DNA of 64,000 bases from an uncultured Tenacibaculum sp. (GTDB lineage: Bacteria > Bacteroidota > Bacteroidia > Flavobacteriales > Flavobacteriaceae), in contig CANMIL010000008.1 in assembly GCA_947497895.1 (NCBI GenBank), forward strand, positions 1 through 64,000, given 5' to 3'. The translations under genes were made by a program, and so were the position numbers. A model generated the notes under the pieces. It saw only the letters and a program-made list of their open reading frames with translations, searched no databases and was not told where the DNA came from. Positions 1 to 9,286 of this stretch are shown one piece after another. Within the stretch, counting starts at the first letter, position 1, and each line of letters opens with the position of its first letter.

Positions 1-90
1 GTCCTTCTGAGTTCGTTTTACATAATTGTTTTTCATCACACTGAAAATTTAGTGTAACGTTATTTCAGGACGAGACATCACAAAAAATAA

Positions 91-122
91 AAAAGGTCCA
101 TGATATTGGACCTTCTTTTTTA
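91..122. terminator. Bidirectional intrinsic terminator
   Basis: A seven-base stem (AAGGTCC/GGACCTT) is flanked by A-rich sequence on the left and a T run on the right. It can therefore end the minus-strand subtilase transcript and any plus-strand gene entering from the left of the window. Nothing else is recognisable in bases 1-152. Confidence 0.75.
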
Positions 123-152
123 ATAACACCTGAACCCTTCATACAAGTGCTA

Positions 153-2039
153 TCATTGTACAATTATTTTCTGATGAAAAATTTTAGATTTCGAAAATAT
201 TTTTACAAAATAGATGCCTGAATTTGGCAATCTTAAAACATCTTCTTTACTAGTATAAGTCTTAGATTTTAGAACTATACTCCCTTTTACATCGTATACT
301 TCAACTTTTTCAATACTAATATTCAGATCGATAGCTTTAATGGTAACCAGTCCTTTGCTTGGATTGGGATAGATTTTAATTTTACCATCAAGTTCATTAA
401 CATCCTCTGTACTTAAAGAACCTTCTGAAATACCATTAATCACCAAAGAAAAATCTTGCTCATCTTCTTCCAAGTTGTTTTTATGAGTTACGGAAATTGT
501 ATAAGTTCCAGGCTCTATATCAGGCACTTCAATTTTTTCAACATTGTCTCTAAAATTATCCCCCTTAGTAGCTCCATTGGTAAAGCTAGAAGTACTTTGA
601 AAAGTCCAAGGTTTGTATTCCTCTCCGTTTCCTGCAACCCTAATATCCAAATCATTTACCAACATTCTGTCATTTTGATCTTCTTCCAATATATCTGTTG
701 AGATAGGAGTCCCAGGGACATCTGTCCAAGCCAACGTAATGGTTAATGCTGATTCTCCATCGACCTCAATATTTCTTGTGAAGCTTGCACCGTCTTCTAT
801 CATTTCTTCCAGAATTAACGATGTATTTTCATTTTCACTAATTTGGGTCGCGGCTTCCTCAGCATTTAAGAGCCCCCATCCGTTTGCAAAATCTGGCCCT
901 GGGTGTTCTCCAAGCTCATTAGCACTATTGATTAATAGTGCTTTTACCGTAGCAGATTTCATATACCTATTTTTCTCTTGATGATACAACTGCTGTAACA
1001 AAGCTACCGTTCCTGTTACCACAGGAGTTGCCATTGATGTTCCGCTTTTATCATCATATGAGTTACTCCCTCCATTATTTGTTGAATACACACCATGCCC
1101 ATTTGCCATCAAATCTGGCTTGATTCGAAAGTCATCTGTAGGTCCATAACTACTAAAATCAGTTTGTTGCACCGACTGAGGACCAGCATACGAAGCAATA
1201 TCTTTCACCGCTCCAACAACTAAAATATTCTTCGCTGTTGCCTTTTTTAAGAGGATATCATATCCATTATCTCTTGCATTATAACCGTCATCTCTATTAT
1301 TCCCTGCTGATTTACAGATTAAATAATAAGGCGCATTATAGGCTATTTCGTCCCATTCTCGGGCACTTTCCGAATAATGACCATAGTATTTTGTACTTAA
1401 ACTACTAGAAGCCGATTGACCATAGGAATGATTCGACAAAATACCACCATCACTGGCAAAAGAAGTCATTTCTGCCTCGTCATTTTGCGTATTTCTGGCA
1501 TGTATTTTTGCCTCTGATGCCATTCCTCTTGCTTCGGCATCTAAGCCTTTTGCTATCATAGTTCCTGCTGTGTGCGTTGCATGACTCGAACTACTAAGTG
1601 ATTCTTTATGAATCACGCGTCCTTCAAACTCCACATGACTTGCCAAAGGTAAGCCTGAATTTTCCCAGTGCCCAATAATAACATCTTTTCCAGTTAAATT
1701 TAATCCGCTTGCACCTCCATTCCATATTTTATCTATTTTACTCGATTCAGCAGCTTTTAAATTGTCATCGGTACTATAAAATGGCGTCCCATTGACAATA
1801 GCTTCCAACGTCATTTTGGTAACTCCATCCTTACCTACTTCAGTTTGATAACCCAATGCTTTCGCTTTTTCAAGCAAGCGTTTATTATTCTCGTGAAATC
1901 TTTCTTCGAGTTTTTTCAACTCTTCCAAATTACTTTGCTTTTTAATATACTCTCTGTCAGCTAAATTTTGCGCTTTACAAACATTTGCAAAGCAAATTAC
2001 CAACAGACAGAAATTAACCAAATAGTATTTATACACCAT
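153..2039 (-). CDS. Secreted S8 (subtilisin-like) peptidase with type IX secretion C-terminal domain
   Basis: Predicted secreted serine peptidase. I chose the ATG at 2039 because it gives a normal signal peptide (MVYKYYLVNF... ending in CKAQ); the reading frame also stays open 13 codons further upstream. Numbered from that longer frame, the catalytic His lies in HATHTAGT (H166), the oxyanion Asn in SAGNN (N260) and the nucleophile in SGTSMATP (S348). The position that normally carries the catalytic Asp (WDxG in this family) reads GHWENSG, so the Asp is a Glu (E139). A beta-sandwich/PPC-like region follows, then a type A sorting domain beginning IYPNPSKG, which sends proteins through the type IX system for release or surface attachment. 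It is the last gene of the SusCD unit, which suggests that unit handles protein or peptides. Confidence 0.88.
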   Translation of the reverse strand: MVYKYYLVNFCLLVICFANVCKAQNLADREYIKKQSNLEELKKLEERFHENNKRLLEKAKALGYQTEVGKDGVTKMTLEAIVNGTPFYSTDDNLKAAESSKIDKIWNGGASGLNLTGKDVIIGHWENSGLPLASHVEFEGRVIHKESLSSSSHATHTAGTMIAKGLDAEARGMASEAKIHARNTQNDEAEMTSFASDGGILSNHSYGQSASSSLSTKYYGHYSESAREWDEIAYNAPYYLICKSAGNNRDDGYNARDNGYDILLKKATAKNILVVGAVKDIASYAGPQSVQQTDFSSYGPTDDFRIKPDLMANGHGVYSTNNGGSNSYDDKSGTSMATPVVTGTVALLQQLYHQEKNRYMKSATVKALLINSANELGEHPGPDFANGWGLLNAEEAATQISENENTSLILEEMIEDGASFTRNIEVDGESALTITLAWTDVPGTPISTDILEEDQNDRMLVNDLDIRVAGNGEEYKPWTFQSTSSFTNGATKGDNFRDNVEKIEVPDIEPGTYTISVTHKNNLEEDEQDFSLVINGISEGSLSTEDVNELDGKIKIYPNPSKGLVTIKAIDLNISIEKVEVYDVKGSIVLKSKTYTSKEDVLRLPNSGIYFVKIFSKSKIFHQKIIVQ

Positions 2040-2055
2040 ATTTACACACTTTAAA

Positions 2056-2157
2056 AGGCTGTTGAACAGTAAAAGCAAACAATTAAATCAGAGAATAAAA
2101 ACATTTGATAATTGATGGAATTTTAACGGCTAAATATTTCTACTAATTCAACAGCCT
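2056..2157. repeat. 11-bp inverted repeat between lipoprotein and subtilase genes
   Basis: AGGCTGTTGAA at 2056-2066 is perfectly complementary to TTCAACAGCCT at 2147-2157, with about 80 bases between the arms. It sits in the leader of the subtilase gene on the minus strand. It could fold in the transcript and set the level of subtilase relative to the SusCD genes; no T run follows the inner arm, so it is not a standard terminator. Confidence 0.45.
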
Positions 2158-2179
2158 AGATCACTAATTAAAAATATTA

Positions 2180-3280
2180 TTAAGGGATTCCTTTAATTGC
2201 TATATAATCAAGAAATATCATTTCAGAATTACTTGAATTTTTCATTCTTACCACAATATTTCCTGGCATCAATCTATCGGTAGGTATCATTCCTGAAGCA
2301 CTAATCCAAGTACCTTTTTCAATCGTAGATTCTATATATGAAATAATTGGATCGCCTAATCCGTCAGCAGTTTTGTAAAACACCTCTATTCCTTCACCCG
2401 TCTCGTAAGATGTATTTCCAAAATAAATGTTGGCTTCCAAAACAACACCCGACATACTGGAATTTAAGCTGGTTACCTCATCAAAAACTATTTCTATGGT
2501 TCCATCTAAATCAGAAGTAACAAAACCTTGACTTCCCTTTACAAACCTCGCTTCAAAATCATCAGGAGCAGTTTCTAAATTTTCATTTTTAAAAACACCG
2601 ATTCTCTCTACTCCTCCATCTCCGATGTCGCTTGATAAAAAAGAAGAGTCGAAACCTAATTCATCTCCAGTAGCTGTAAAATCAACATAAGGATCGGTAG
2701 AACTTGGGTTACTTACCTGTGTATTGTCTAATACTTCGGTACCTGATTTATTGTAGTAAATATCCCCAACAAAGGCTGGAACTTCTTCAAAACTAGTATA
2801 AGCTATTGTAGCCAAATCATCTTCTCCTATGATCACGGTTACACTTTTAGCATCAGCATCTGCTGGACTTCCTAAGGTTAGGTTATCCGTAGGTTTTAAA
2901 TCGAATTGAATATAACGATCACCTGTAGAGTTTGTATTATCATTTACAGTAAGTAACTCTACCTCTACTTCGCTCTTTCCCGATGGAAGCTTGATTGTTC
3001 CTGAACCGCTAGGCAAACTATAATCTACTCCTTCCTGAGCAGCTGTTTTTCCTTCTGGAAAAGACACATCATAAGTAAATGTAAGTTCTTCATTTGATAA
3101 TTCTGAAGATCTGAAAAACTTAACAAGAACTGTATTTGTTTCTCCTTCCTTAACTCTTACCTCTGATTTTTCAAATGAAATATAATGGAAAGAAGAAGGT
3201 AGAATAACGTCGTTTTCTGTATTACATGCCAGTACTCCCCAAAGCATGAATACACATATATATAATTTATTAATTTTCAT
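2180..3280 (-). CDS. Outer-membrane lipoprotein of the SusCD unit (SusE-like position)
   Basis: The 366-residue product begins with a lipoprotein signal peptide (MKINKLYICV..., lipobox GVLAC), so the mature protein should start at Cys19 and be anchored by lipid. Residues about 30-155 look like an immunoglobulin/Calx-beta type domain (repeated VTVIIG, VEVELLTVND strands). The second half is a beta-rich domain resembling a carbohydrate- or ligand-binding jelly roll. Its place directly after susC and susD matches SusE/SusF-type surface ligand-binding proteins, but no specific family is recognised. It is 89 bp downstream of susD and probably co-transcribed. The substrate cannot be read from the sequence. 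Confidence 0.7.
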   Translation of the reverse strand: MKINKLYICVFMLWGVLACNTENDVILPSSFHYISFEKSEVRVKEGETNTVLVKFFRSSELSNEELTFTYDVSFPEGKTAAQEGVDYSLPSGSGTIKLPSGKSEVEVELLTVNDNTNSTGDRYIQFDLKPTDNLTLGSPADADAKSVTVIIGEDDLATIAYTSFEEVPAFVGDIYYNKSGTEVLDNTQVSNPSSTDPYVDFTATGDELGFDSSFLSSDIGDGGVERIGVFKNENLETAPDDFEARFVKGSQGFVTSDLDGTIEIVFDEVTSLNSSMSGVVLEANIYFGNTSYETGEGIEVFYKTADGLGDPIISYIESTIEKGTWISASGMIPTDRLMPGNIVVRMKNSSNSEMIFLDYIAIKGIP

Positions 3281-3312
3281 GTGTTTGTTTTATGTTTAAA
3301 CAGTATTAAACA

Positions 3313-3359
3313 ATCATGGTAGTTTCTTTTGCTTAACTCCTATACTTAACAACCATGAT
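3313..3359. repeat. Inverted repeat between susD-like and lipoprotein genes
   Basis: ATCATGGT (3313-3320) and ACCATGAT (3352-3359) are perfect 8-base arms around a 31-base loop in the gap between two genes of one operon. It may be an mRNA hairpin affecting stability; there is no T run. Confidence 0.35.
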
Positions 3360-3369
3360 GATTATTTTA

Positions 3370-4752
3370 TTAATACCCTGGGTTTTGTTGCATATTAGGA
3401 TTTGCATTTACCTCCCTAGCTGGAATTGGCATGATCGTTTTTTCGCTCGGTGCTGTGATATTTATAGAGGCTGCATCTTGTCTGTATTTAACAAAAGACT
3501 TTTTATTTCTTGTCAAATCAAACAAACGGAATCCTTCAAAAGCCAATTCTTTTCTACGTTCTAATAATACTCTATCCTTTAATGCTTGTCCTGTTTCAGT
3601 TGGCATTATCGCATTCAGATCGGCACGCTGCATTATGGTAAACAAAGCACTTTGAGCATTTGCTTCTTGTCCAGTAATATTAGCATTTGCTTCTGCTTTG
3701 ATTAAATACATCTCCGACAATCTAATCACTGGGATATTACTAAAGCGCGAGGTAAACTTATTTACCGTGTTTACATTTAACGTGTTATTCATTGGATATA
3801 GATTTCTGCGTACATCGGTATTTGAAAACGTACTAACAAAATCAGGAGTTGCAAAAAGATCCAAATAGATTAAACATAATTGATAAATAGTACTTGTTCC
3901 ACTATTATCAAGATCATCGTTATAAATAGAAAATATTGATTCAGAAGAGAAATCGTTATTCCAAGAATTTACATACTCGCTATTAGTCATCAAAGAGTAG
4001 TTTCCTATAACTTTATCGGCGAACTCGTCTGCTTTTTCCCAGTTTTCCATTGATAAATACACTCTTGCCAAAAGAGCATTCACCCCGTTTAATCCTATTC
4101 GATACACATTCGGGTTTGTGAAACCAGACATTAAACTTGCTGCTTGATTTAAATCGGTAATAATTTGCTCATATACTGCTCTGGTTGTACTTCTTGCTGG
4201 AAATACAATTTCAACACCTCCTAACAAATCAAAATCAGGTAATGGAGCACCTAAATGTGAAGCGTCCGCTGTAAAATTATAAGGTTGGCAAAAATACTGT
4301 TGCATAGTATGATAAGCCAAAGCTCGTAAAGCATAAGCTTCCCCCACTAAATGATTTTTCTCAGCAACCTCATCGTCTTTTACACTAACTTCTCTTGCCT
4401 TTCTAATGGTATATGACGTTTGCGAAATGATTCTTCCTAGGGCTATCCAAATATCAGAAACGTCTCCGTCAGTGTTAATGACATCAAAACTGTCAAAATC
4501 TAGAAATCTTCCTGTATTATCAAAGGCATCGATAAAAGAGTTTTCAGAAATTAACTCAGGTATTACCAACAAATCTCTGTTATATAAACTTGAACTTTGA
4601 TAAGAATTGTAGCTTCCTAAAACAGAAGCCTTCAATGTCGGAATATCTACAATCGCCTTTTCAGCGTCAATTGAAGTTGACAGTCTGCTATCTAATTCAT
4701 TACATCCAAAAAATGTAACAATTACTATGAATATTGATATGATTTTTTTCAT
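3370..4752 (-). CDS. SusD/RagB family nutrient-binding lipoprotein
   Basis: A 460-residue lipoprotein (signal MKKIISIFIV..., lipobox TFFGC, Cys17). It has the TPR-rich SusD fold: ALRALAYHTMQQYF, LARVYLSMENWEKADEFADKVI and the C-terminal motif ERRKELAFEGFRLFDLTR that is diagnostic for SusD/RagB proteins, ending MPIPAREVNANPNMQQNPGY. SusD proteins form the lid over a SusC barrel and bind the ligand at the cell surface. The gene follows susC by 12 bp in one operon. The small size and the neighbouring subtilase make a peptide or protein-derived ligand plausible, but that is inference. Confidence 0.93.
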   Translation of the reverse strand: MKKIISIFIVIVTFFGCNELDSRLSTSIDAEKAIVDIPTLKASVLGSYNSYQSSSLYNRDLLVIPELISENSFIDAFDNTGRFLDFDSFDVINTDGDVSDIWIALGRIISQTSYTIRKAREVSVKDDEVAEKNHLVGEAYALRALAYHTMQQYFCQPYNFTADASHLGAPLPDFDLLGGVEIVFPARSTTRAVYEQIITDLNQAASLMSGFTNPNVYRIGLNGVNALLARVYLSMENWEKADEFADKVIGNYSLMTNSEYVNSWNNDFSSESIFSIYNDDLDNSGTSTIYQLCLIYLDLFATPDFVSTFSNTDVRRNLYPMNNTLNVNTVNKFTSRFSNIPVIRLSEMYLIKAEANANITGQEANAQSALFTIMQRADLNAIMPTETGQALKDRVLLERRKELAFEGFRLFDLTRNKKSFVKYRQDAASINITAPSEKTIMPIPAREVNANPNMQQNPGY

Positions 4753-4764
4753 GGTTACTTCTAA

Positions 4765-7700
4765 TTAAAATGAAACATTTACTCCAAAAAACACCGTTCT
4801 CCCGATTGGTATTTCTTGATTCAATCGACCATCGATTCCTGCTTCTGGATCTCTTTCCAATCGCTTATCCTTTACATAAGTCCATAAATTGTTTCCTTTG
4901 ATGAAAACTCTCAATGAGCTAATTCCTAATTGCGATTTTAAATCCTCTCCAAAAGTATATGCCAGTTCCGCTTCTCTTAAACGAACATAACTACCATCAT
5001 AAACAAATCTAGATGAAGACATTGAAGAGCGTCCTGATTGCGTATTTCCATAAACAAATCTTGGAACATCTGTAATATCTCCAGGTTGTTGCCAACGTCT
5101 TTCATAAGTACCTCTGCTCACATTTCCACTCGTAGACAATGATCTAGACCCGTCAGAGTTCGTGAACCTTGACCAAGTATCGTAGATCTTTCCTCCCCAT
5201 GCTGTATAAAATTGAACATTTATAGATATGTTTTTATATGAAAATGTGTTTCTTAATCCAGCATAAAAATCTGGAGTCGCTTTTCCAATAATAGCCTGTT
5301 TTGCATCTCCATAATTATTGGTTACCTCACTTCTTGTTTCATCTCTATACCAAAGTGCATCTCCATTTAAAGGATCTACTCCAGCATAAATTGGTAAATA
5401 AAAAGTGTAAAAATCTTCACCTACTGCTCTGATACTAGTGCTCCCTTCTTGAGGAGCGTTATTATTGATTAGCTTGGTTACTTTGTTTGTATTTCTACTG
5501 AAGGTAAAGTTGGTGTCCCAAGAAAAACCATTAGTATTTGATTCTATATTTCTTGTATTTAAAGTAATTTCAAATCCCTTATTTTCTGTACTTGCTACAT
5601 TACTCGTTAGTGTATACGTTCCATTCAATCCTGATATAGGCGCGGACATTAACAAGTCTTCTCCAACTCTTTTATACCAATCAAAAGAACCTGAAATTCG
5701 ACCATCGAAGAAAGAGAAATCCAAACCAATATCTAAAGGAAAGCTATCTTCCCATTTAATATCAGGATTACCAATAGTTAAACCTGATGCTACCTGACTG
5801 TTATAGTCAGAACCTGAAGAAAGTATCGTTATAAAACGGTTATTACCAATTCCATCATTTCCAATTTTACCGTAACTAGCTCTTAATTTTAAATCATCTA
5901 CAAAACTCAACGAATTCATAAATGACTCTTTGGAAATATTCCAACCGAATCCCATTGACCAGAAGATACCGTGTTTATTATTTGGTCCGAATTTACTTGA
6001 ACCATCTCTTCTCACCGACCCACTTAATAAATACTTTTTGTCATAAGCATACTCAGCATTGAAAAACAACGAATTTTTCCCTTCGATAGATTTACTTTCA
6101 GAAGCCTCAGAAGGATTTGCTCCCGCCGCCAAATCTTCAAACTCATCTGGAATGTTTTCAACTCTTAAATTATAGGACTTGTTATTGATTTTCTGAATCT
6201 CATATCCAATGAAAGATGTAATATCATGCTTACCTCCCAATGTATAATCAATACGAATTAAATTCCTCATTAAGTATCGAGTAAGATATTGTCCTTCCTG
6301 ATCTCCTCGACCATTTACATGGCGTCCATCACCGTATCCACTTGGCAATCTTTCGAAATTATCAGTAAAATTAAATCCAGCGGTTAACTTCCCTTCATAA
6401 CTCAAGTAATCATTAAATTGATAAGAGAAATCCAAAACTCCTGCCACTCTATTTCGAATGTTCTTTCTAATTTCATTTTCTGCCTGAGCCACTGGGTTAT
6501 GAGTTCCGTTAAAACCAATATTATAACTACCATCTTCATTATAAGGAGATATATCAGGGCGTAATCTGTAAATAGCTCTCACTGGATTTGCAAATGCTCC
6601 ACCATCGGGTCTTACATTTGATGTATTTTTACTAAAACTAATTGAAGATGAAATCTTTGCTCTATCGCTAATGTCATGAGATCCTTTTAGCAAGAAATTA
6701 AATCTTTCAAGATTAGAGTTTAAAATAACCGCTTCTTGTTTGTAAAAACCTCCTGATAAATAATAGCTTGTTTTTTCGCCTCCTCCACTAACAGATACAT
6801 TGTGTTGTTGAAAGGTGGCATTCTGAGTTAATAAATCCAACCAATCGGTATTTACATCAGGATTAAAACCTCTATCGGTTAAGTATGTTAATGCTTCAGC
6901 ATCTGTTGACGCCAAGTTTGCATTTCTTACTCCCTCAGTTAATAATTCTTGGAATTCGGTTGTATTTAAAGGTTTAAACTGTTCCGCAATTGTTGGAGAC
7001 GAAAACCCGGTTTGAGAGCTTACATTGATTCTTGTTCTTCCTTTTTTACCTGATTTTGTAGTAATAACAATAACCCCATTTGCTCCACTGGTTCCATAAA
7101 TTGATGTTGCTGATGCATCTTTTAACACTGTTACATTTTCAATATCGTTCGGGTTGAGCGTTGTCATTACAGAGGCACTCTTCGTTTGAAGTCCATCGAT
7201 TACATATAAAGGTGAAGCCGATCCAAAAGAGCCAATCCCTCTAATACGAACATTCGGTGTACTTCCTGGCTGTCCTGAACTTGATACTACCTGAACTCCC
7301 GAAATATTTCCTTGAATACTTTCCTGAATTGTAGCCCTTGGATTGTTTACTAAATTTTCCACTTTCACCGTTTCAACAGAGCCCGTTACACGCTCTTTCT
7401 GTTGCTTGGCGTAACCCGTTACAATTACTTCTTCAAGTAAATTGGCCTCTTCCTTTAATAAGATATTTATTTCCTTCTGACCATTGTAAATTACCTCTTG
7501 TGATCTAAACCCAGTAAACGAAAATAAAACTACATTTCCTTTTTGAACATTTATTTCAAACCGTCCATCATAATCCGTTTCCACTCCGAAAATGGTCCCT
7601 TTCACCACCACTGTTACCCCTGGAAATGGATTTCCTTCTTCATCTTTTACGGTACCGCTTACTTTAATACTTTGATTGAATAAATCATCAACACCAACAC

Positions 7701-8142
7701 TATTAATATTAGTATTATTAAGAATATTGCTGCGAAAAATAGAATCTCGTGCCCTAAAAAAGGAGGAATCGAGTATCTTTCTATACTCCTTTGATTTCGA
7801 ATACAATACAATTTGTTTATCAAGAACTTTATAATTTATAACAGTCCCTTTAAAAAGTCCATCTAAAACTTCTTTTACCTCGGCGTTTTCAACCTTGATA
7901 TTTCTCTTTTCTGAAGAATTGATTAAATAGGAATTATAGAAGAATTTATACTCCGATTTGTTCTCTATAGCACTCAAAACCTCTTTTAGCTCAACATCTT
8001 TAAGATTTAGACTCAGTTTTTGAGAATATCCGTCCAATGCCATCACCTTTATGAGGGTTATACTAAGAAGAAGAGTATAAATTTTCATTATTCTAAAAAA
8101 TGAATTTCCTATTAAAAAAAACGTTGAGTTGTTTTTTTTCAT
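4765..8142 (-). CDS. SusC/RagA family TonB-dependent transporter with STN signalling domain
   Basis: A 1125-residue outer-membrane importer. After the signal sequence (ending DGYSQ), residues about 42-115 form an STN domain (LSLNLKDVELKEVLSAIE), the part that contacts a FecR-type anti-sigma factor. A carboxypeptidase-D-like regulatory domain follows (VSGTVKDEEGNPFPGVTVVVKGT), then the plug with the signature NVTVLKDASATSIYGTSGANGVI, and a beta barrel ending in a terminal Phe (FFGVNVSF). The STN domain, and FecR and an ECF sigma directly upstream, show a transporter that signals its own occupancy and induces the operon. Length is normal for the family. Confidence 0.95.
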   Translation of the reverse strand: MKKNNSTFFLIGNSFFRIMKIYTLLLSITLIKVMALDGYSQKLSLNLKDVELKEVLSAIENKSEYKFFYNSYLINSSEKRNIKVENAEVKEVLDGLFKGTVINYKVLDKQIVLYSKSKEYRKILDSSFFRARDSIFRSNILNNTNINSVGVDDLFNQSIKVSGTVKDEEGNPFPGVTVVVKGTIFGVETDYDGRFEINVQKGNVVLFSFTGFRSQEVIYNGQKEINILLKEEANLLEEVIVTGYAKQQKERVTGSVETVKVENLVNNPRATIQESIQGNISGVQVVSSSGQPGSTPNVRIRGIGSFGSASPLYVIDGLQTKSASVMTTLNPNDIENVTVLKDASATSIYGTSGANGVIVITTKSGKKGRTRINVSSQTGFSSPTIAEQFKPLNTTEFQELLTEGVRNANLASTDAEALTYLTDRGFNPDVNTDWLDLLTQNATFQQHNVSVSGGGEKTSYYLSGGFYKQEAVILNSNLERFNFLLKGSHDISDRAKISSSISFSKNTSNVRPDGGAFANPVRAIYRLRPDISPYNEDGSYNIGFNGTHNPVAQAENEIRKNIRNRVAGVLDFSYQFNDYLSYEGKLTAGFNFTDNFERLPSGYGDGRHVNGRGDQEGQYLTRYLMRNLIRIDYTLGGKHDITSFIGYEIQKINNKSYNLRVENIPDEFEDLAAGANPSEASESKSIEGKNSLFFNAEYAYDKKYLLSGSVRRDGSSKFGPNNKHGIFWSMGFGWNISKESFMNSLSFVDDLKLRASYGKIGNDGIGNNRFITILSSGSDYNSQVASGLTIGNPDIKWEDSFPLDIGLDFSFFDGRISGSFDWYKRVGEDLLMSAPISGLNGTYTLTSNVASTENKGFEITLNTRNIESNTNGFSWDTNFTFSRNTNKVTKLINNNAPQEGSTSIRAVGEDFYTFYLPIYAGVDPLNGDALWYRDETRSEVTNNYGDAKQAIIGKATPDFYAGLRNTFSYKNISINVQFYTAWGGKIYDTWSRFTNSDGSRSLSTSGNVSRGTYERRWQQPGDITDVPRFVYGNTQSGRSSMSSSRFVYDGSYVRLREAELAYTFGEDLKSQLGISSLRVFIKGNNLWTYVKDKRLERDPEAGIDGRLNQEIPIGRTVFFGVNVSF

Positions 8143-8191
8143 AATTTTGTGTGATTTTAATTATTTAAACTGAATTGATTAAGATTACAAC

Positions 8192-8219
8192 ATAGGAGGG
8201 TGTTGCAGCACTCTCCTAT
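8192..8219 (-). promoter_or_regulatory. Strong hairpin in the susC leader
   Basis: The arms ATAGGAG and CTCCTAT, extended inward by GTG/CAC, form a near-perfect 11-bp stem lying between fecR and susC. On the minus strand no T run follows, so it is not a simple terminator. It may protect the susC mRNA or mark a processing site separating the weakly expressed sigma/FecR pair from the strongly expressed transporter. Confidence 0.5.
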
Positions 8220-8232
8220 AGCTTTTTATAGG

Positions 8233-9204
8233 CTAGTTTTTCATGAATATGTTAATTTTAGGATTATCATTATTTTTTTCGAAATAAATCGGTGAAGAAA
8301 TTTCTAGAATCTCCATAATTTCTTCCACCTTTAAGTCATCAAAACTTCCTGTGTATTTATATTTTAGGAGTTTATCTGATTTTACCTCAAAAGACACATT
8401 GTACTTACGTTCAATATCTTTTAATACATTTTCCAATGAAGCTTCTTTGAACACAAGTTTTCCTGACTTCCAAGAAATAATGTCTTTCGTAACCACTTTA
8501 TCAAGTGTAATTTTGTTTTGACTTTTATTTAAGGTAGCCCTTTGAGAAGGTTTTAAAACCAATTTAGAACTACTTTCTTTTTTAAATACCTCTACCTTTC
8601 CTGATACTAATGTTGCTTGAATAGTTTTATCTTCGGAATATGACTTTATATTAAAGGTAGTTCCTAACACTCGAATATCTAAATCGCTTGTTTTTACTAT
8701 AAATGGCTTTTCAGGATTGTGCATTACATCGAAATAAGCTTCTCCTTGTAACGTAACTTCTCTTGTTAATCCTGAAAATTGTTTGGGATATGTAATTTTA
8801 CTGTCTGAATTTAAGATTACGGTAGTTCCATCTGGTAACAACAGACTGTATTGATCTCCTCTATTAGTGGCAATTTTATTAATACTCTGATCAGAGTATT
8901 CATTATTTACATCAAAGTCTTGCTGTTTTAAACTGAAGTACGCAACAGAAATTAGTATTACCATCGCTGAAGCCACAGCGGCAAAATAATAAGTTGTCTT
9001 TTTCTTCTTTTTGAATGTATTAGTATAAACTGAATTATTTTCATGTGTACTAACTTCCTTTAATTTAGATGCTACATATTCAGCTTTTACTTTATTAAAC
9101 AACTTTTGATTTGCATCAGATGATGCAACCCAAAGAATAACTGCTCTTTTTTCTTCTTCTGAACATTTATTTTCTAAATATTTAATGATATCACTTTTCA
9201 ACAT
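8233..9204 (-). CDS. FecR-family anti-sigma factor
   Basis: The 323-residue protein has an N-terminal cytoplasmic segment that would hold the sigma factor, one membrane segment (about residues 72-92, YYFAAVASAMVILISVAYF), a periplasmic FecR domain (LPDGTTVILNSDSKITYP ... GEAYFDV) and a C-terminal DUF4974-type domain (LENVLKDIERKYNVSFEV). That C-terminal domain resembles STN and is expected to contact the STN domain of the adjacent SusC. The gene lies between the ECF sigma gene and susC, the classical order for trans-envelope regulation in Bacteroidota. Confidence 0.93.
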   Translation of the reverse strand: MLKSDIIKYLENKCSEEEKRAVILWVASSDANQKLFNKVKAEYVASKLKEVSTHENNSVYTNTFKKKKKTTYYFAAVASAMVILISVAYFSLKQQDFDVNNEYSDQSINKIATNRGDQYSLLLPDGTTVILNSDSKITYPKQFSGLTREVTLQGEAYFDVMHNPEKPFIVKTSDLDIRVLGTTFNIKSYSEDKTIQATLVSGKVEVFKKESSSKLVLKPSQRATLNKSQNKITLDKVVTKDIISWKSGKLVFKEASLENVLKDIERKYNVSFEVKSDKLLKYKYTGSFDDLKVEEIMEILEISSPIYFEKNNDNPKINIFMKN

Positions 9205-9286
9205 TACTATTTAAATATTTATCATACTTATAATAGTGACGTTAATTTTTTAGTTTACCCCTAAAACAAAGTTGATTATTTTTTAT

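Noticed and set aside
2180..8142. Glycan-utilisation locus
   Set aside because: There is no glycoside hydrolase, polysaccharide lyase or sulfatase in the unit; the amylase and the other hydrolase lie far away and are separately regulated.
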